Shown here: in pieces, positions 6,193 to 6,241 of the stretch
Position numbering within the stretch: the stretch's first letter is position 1
Layout: each line of letters starts with the position of its first letter
Assembly (NCBI GenBank): GCA_937907525.1
Contig: CALCIB010000306.1
Location: forward strand, 1 to 6,241
Source: an uncultured Planctomycetales bacterium
Lineage (GTDB): Bacteria; Planctomycetota; Planctomycetia; Isosphaerales; Isosphaeraceae
DNA length: 6,241 bases
Direction of reading: 5' to 3'
The notes under the pieces: model-generated
What the model saw: only the letters and a program-made list of their open reading frames with translations
Database searches by the model: none
Told to the model about the DNA's origin: nothing
Position numbers and translations under genes: made by a program

Positions 6193-6241
6193 CCTTCCCC
6201 CCTCGCGGGGGAAGGTGGCCCGAAGGGCCGGATGAGGGGGG
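6193..6241 (-). repeat. Palindromic intergenic repeat, right copy (inverted), possibly cut by the window edge
   Basis: Inverted counterpart of the repeat at 5-51. It has a stem CCTTCCCCC / GGGGGAAGG at 6193-6201 and 6207-6215 and a second hairpin GGCCC-GAA-GGGCC at 6217-6229. Its 29 bases at 6211-6239 are the exact reverse complement of 5-33. One stem pair differs from the left copy (C-G instead of T-A) without breaking the stem. It lies 82 bases upstream of the LipM-like gene start. Confidence 0.85.

Noticed and set aside
1..6241. A composite mobile element bounded by the inverted repeats
   Set aside because: There is no transposase or integrase and no target duplication that can be checked, since the right copy reaches the window edge. 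The cargo looks like ordinary chromosomal genes. The repeats fit scattered intergenic palindromes better.

Overview
The window is very GC-rich. It carries four genes, all on the minus strand, arranged as two apparent two-gene transcription units, with a palindromic repeat at each end. Two features point to the Planctomycetota, most likely an Isosphaeraceae-type genome (Paludisphaera/Singulisphaera/Aquisphaera-like): a BlaI regulator paired with an M56 peptidase that bears carboxypeptidase-regulatory-like domains, and the composition. This is an inference from gene style and composition; there is no phylogenetic marker gene here.

Layout in the direction of transcription, right to left. At 6193-6241 is a hairpin-forming intergenic repeat. 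At 5367-6110 is a lipoate/octanoate transferase of the BPL/LplA/LipB fold. It keeps a cysteine that suggests LipM-type octanoyltransferase rather than ligase chemistry. After 26 bases follows a nitrilase-superfamily amidohydrolase (4528-5340) with the Glu-Lys-Cys triad, close to the Nit1/deaminated-glutathione-amidase branch. A 118-base gap (4410-4527) separates this pair from the next. The gap contains a sigma70-like promoter overlapped by a TAC-N10-GTA dyad, the geometry of Bla/Mec-type operators. This should drive a BlaI/MecI-type repressor gene (3981-4409). The repressor gene overlaps by four bases (ATGA) a long gene (106-3984) for a BlaR1-like M56 membrane metallopeptidase. At 5-51, just past that gene, is a second copy of the hairpin repeat in the opposite orientation.

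How it works together. The repressor/peptidase pair looks like a one-step transmembrane signalling module. An outside signal would activate the cytoplasmic HELAH protease, which inactivates the BlaI-like repressor and derepresses the module's own promoter and probably unlinked targets. The novelty is the sensor: the penicillin-binding domain of BlaR1 is absent, and about 900 residues containing nine beta-sandwich (CarboxypepD_reg-like) repeats stand in its place. No beta-lactamase or other obvious target gene is present. The lipoyl-transfer/nitrilase pair looks like ordinary metabolic or housekeeping chemistry, although the pairing is worth noting. No tRNA, rRNA, CRISPR array, transposase or phage gene was found.
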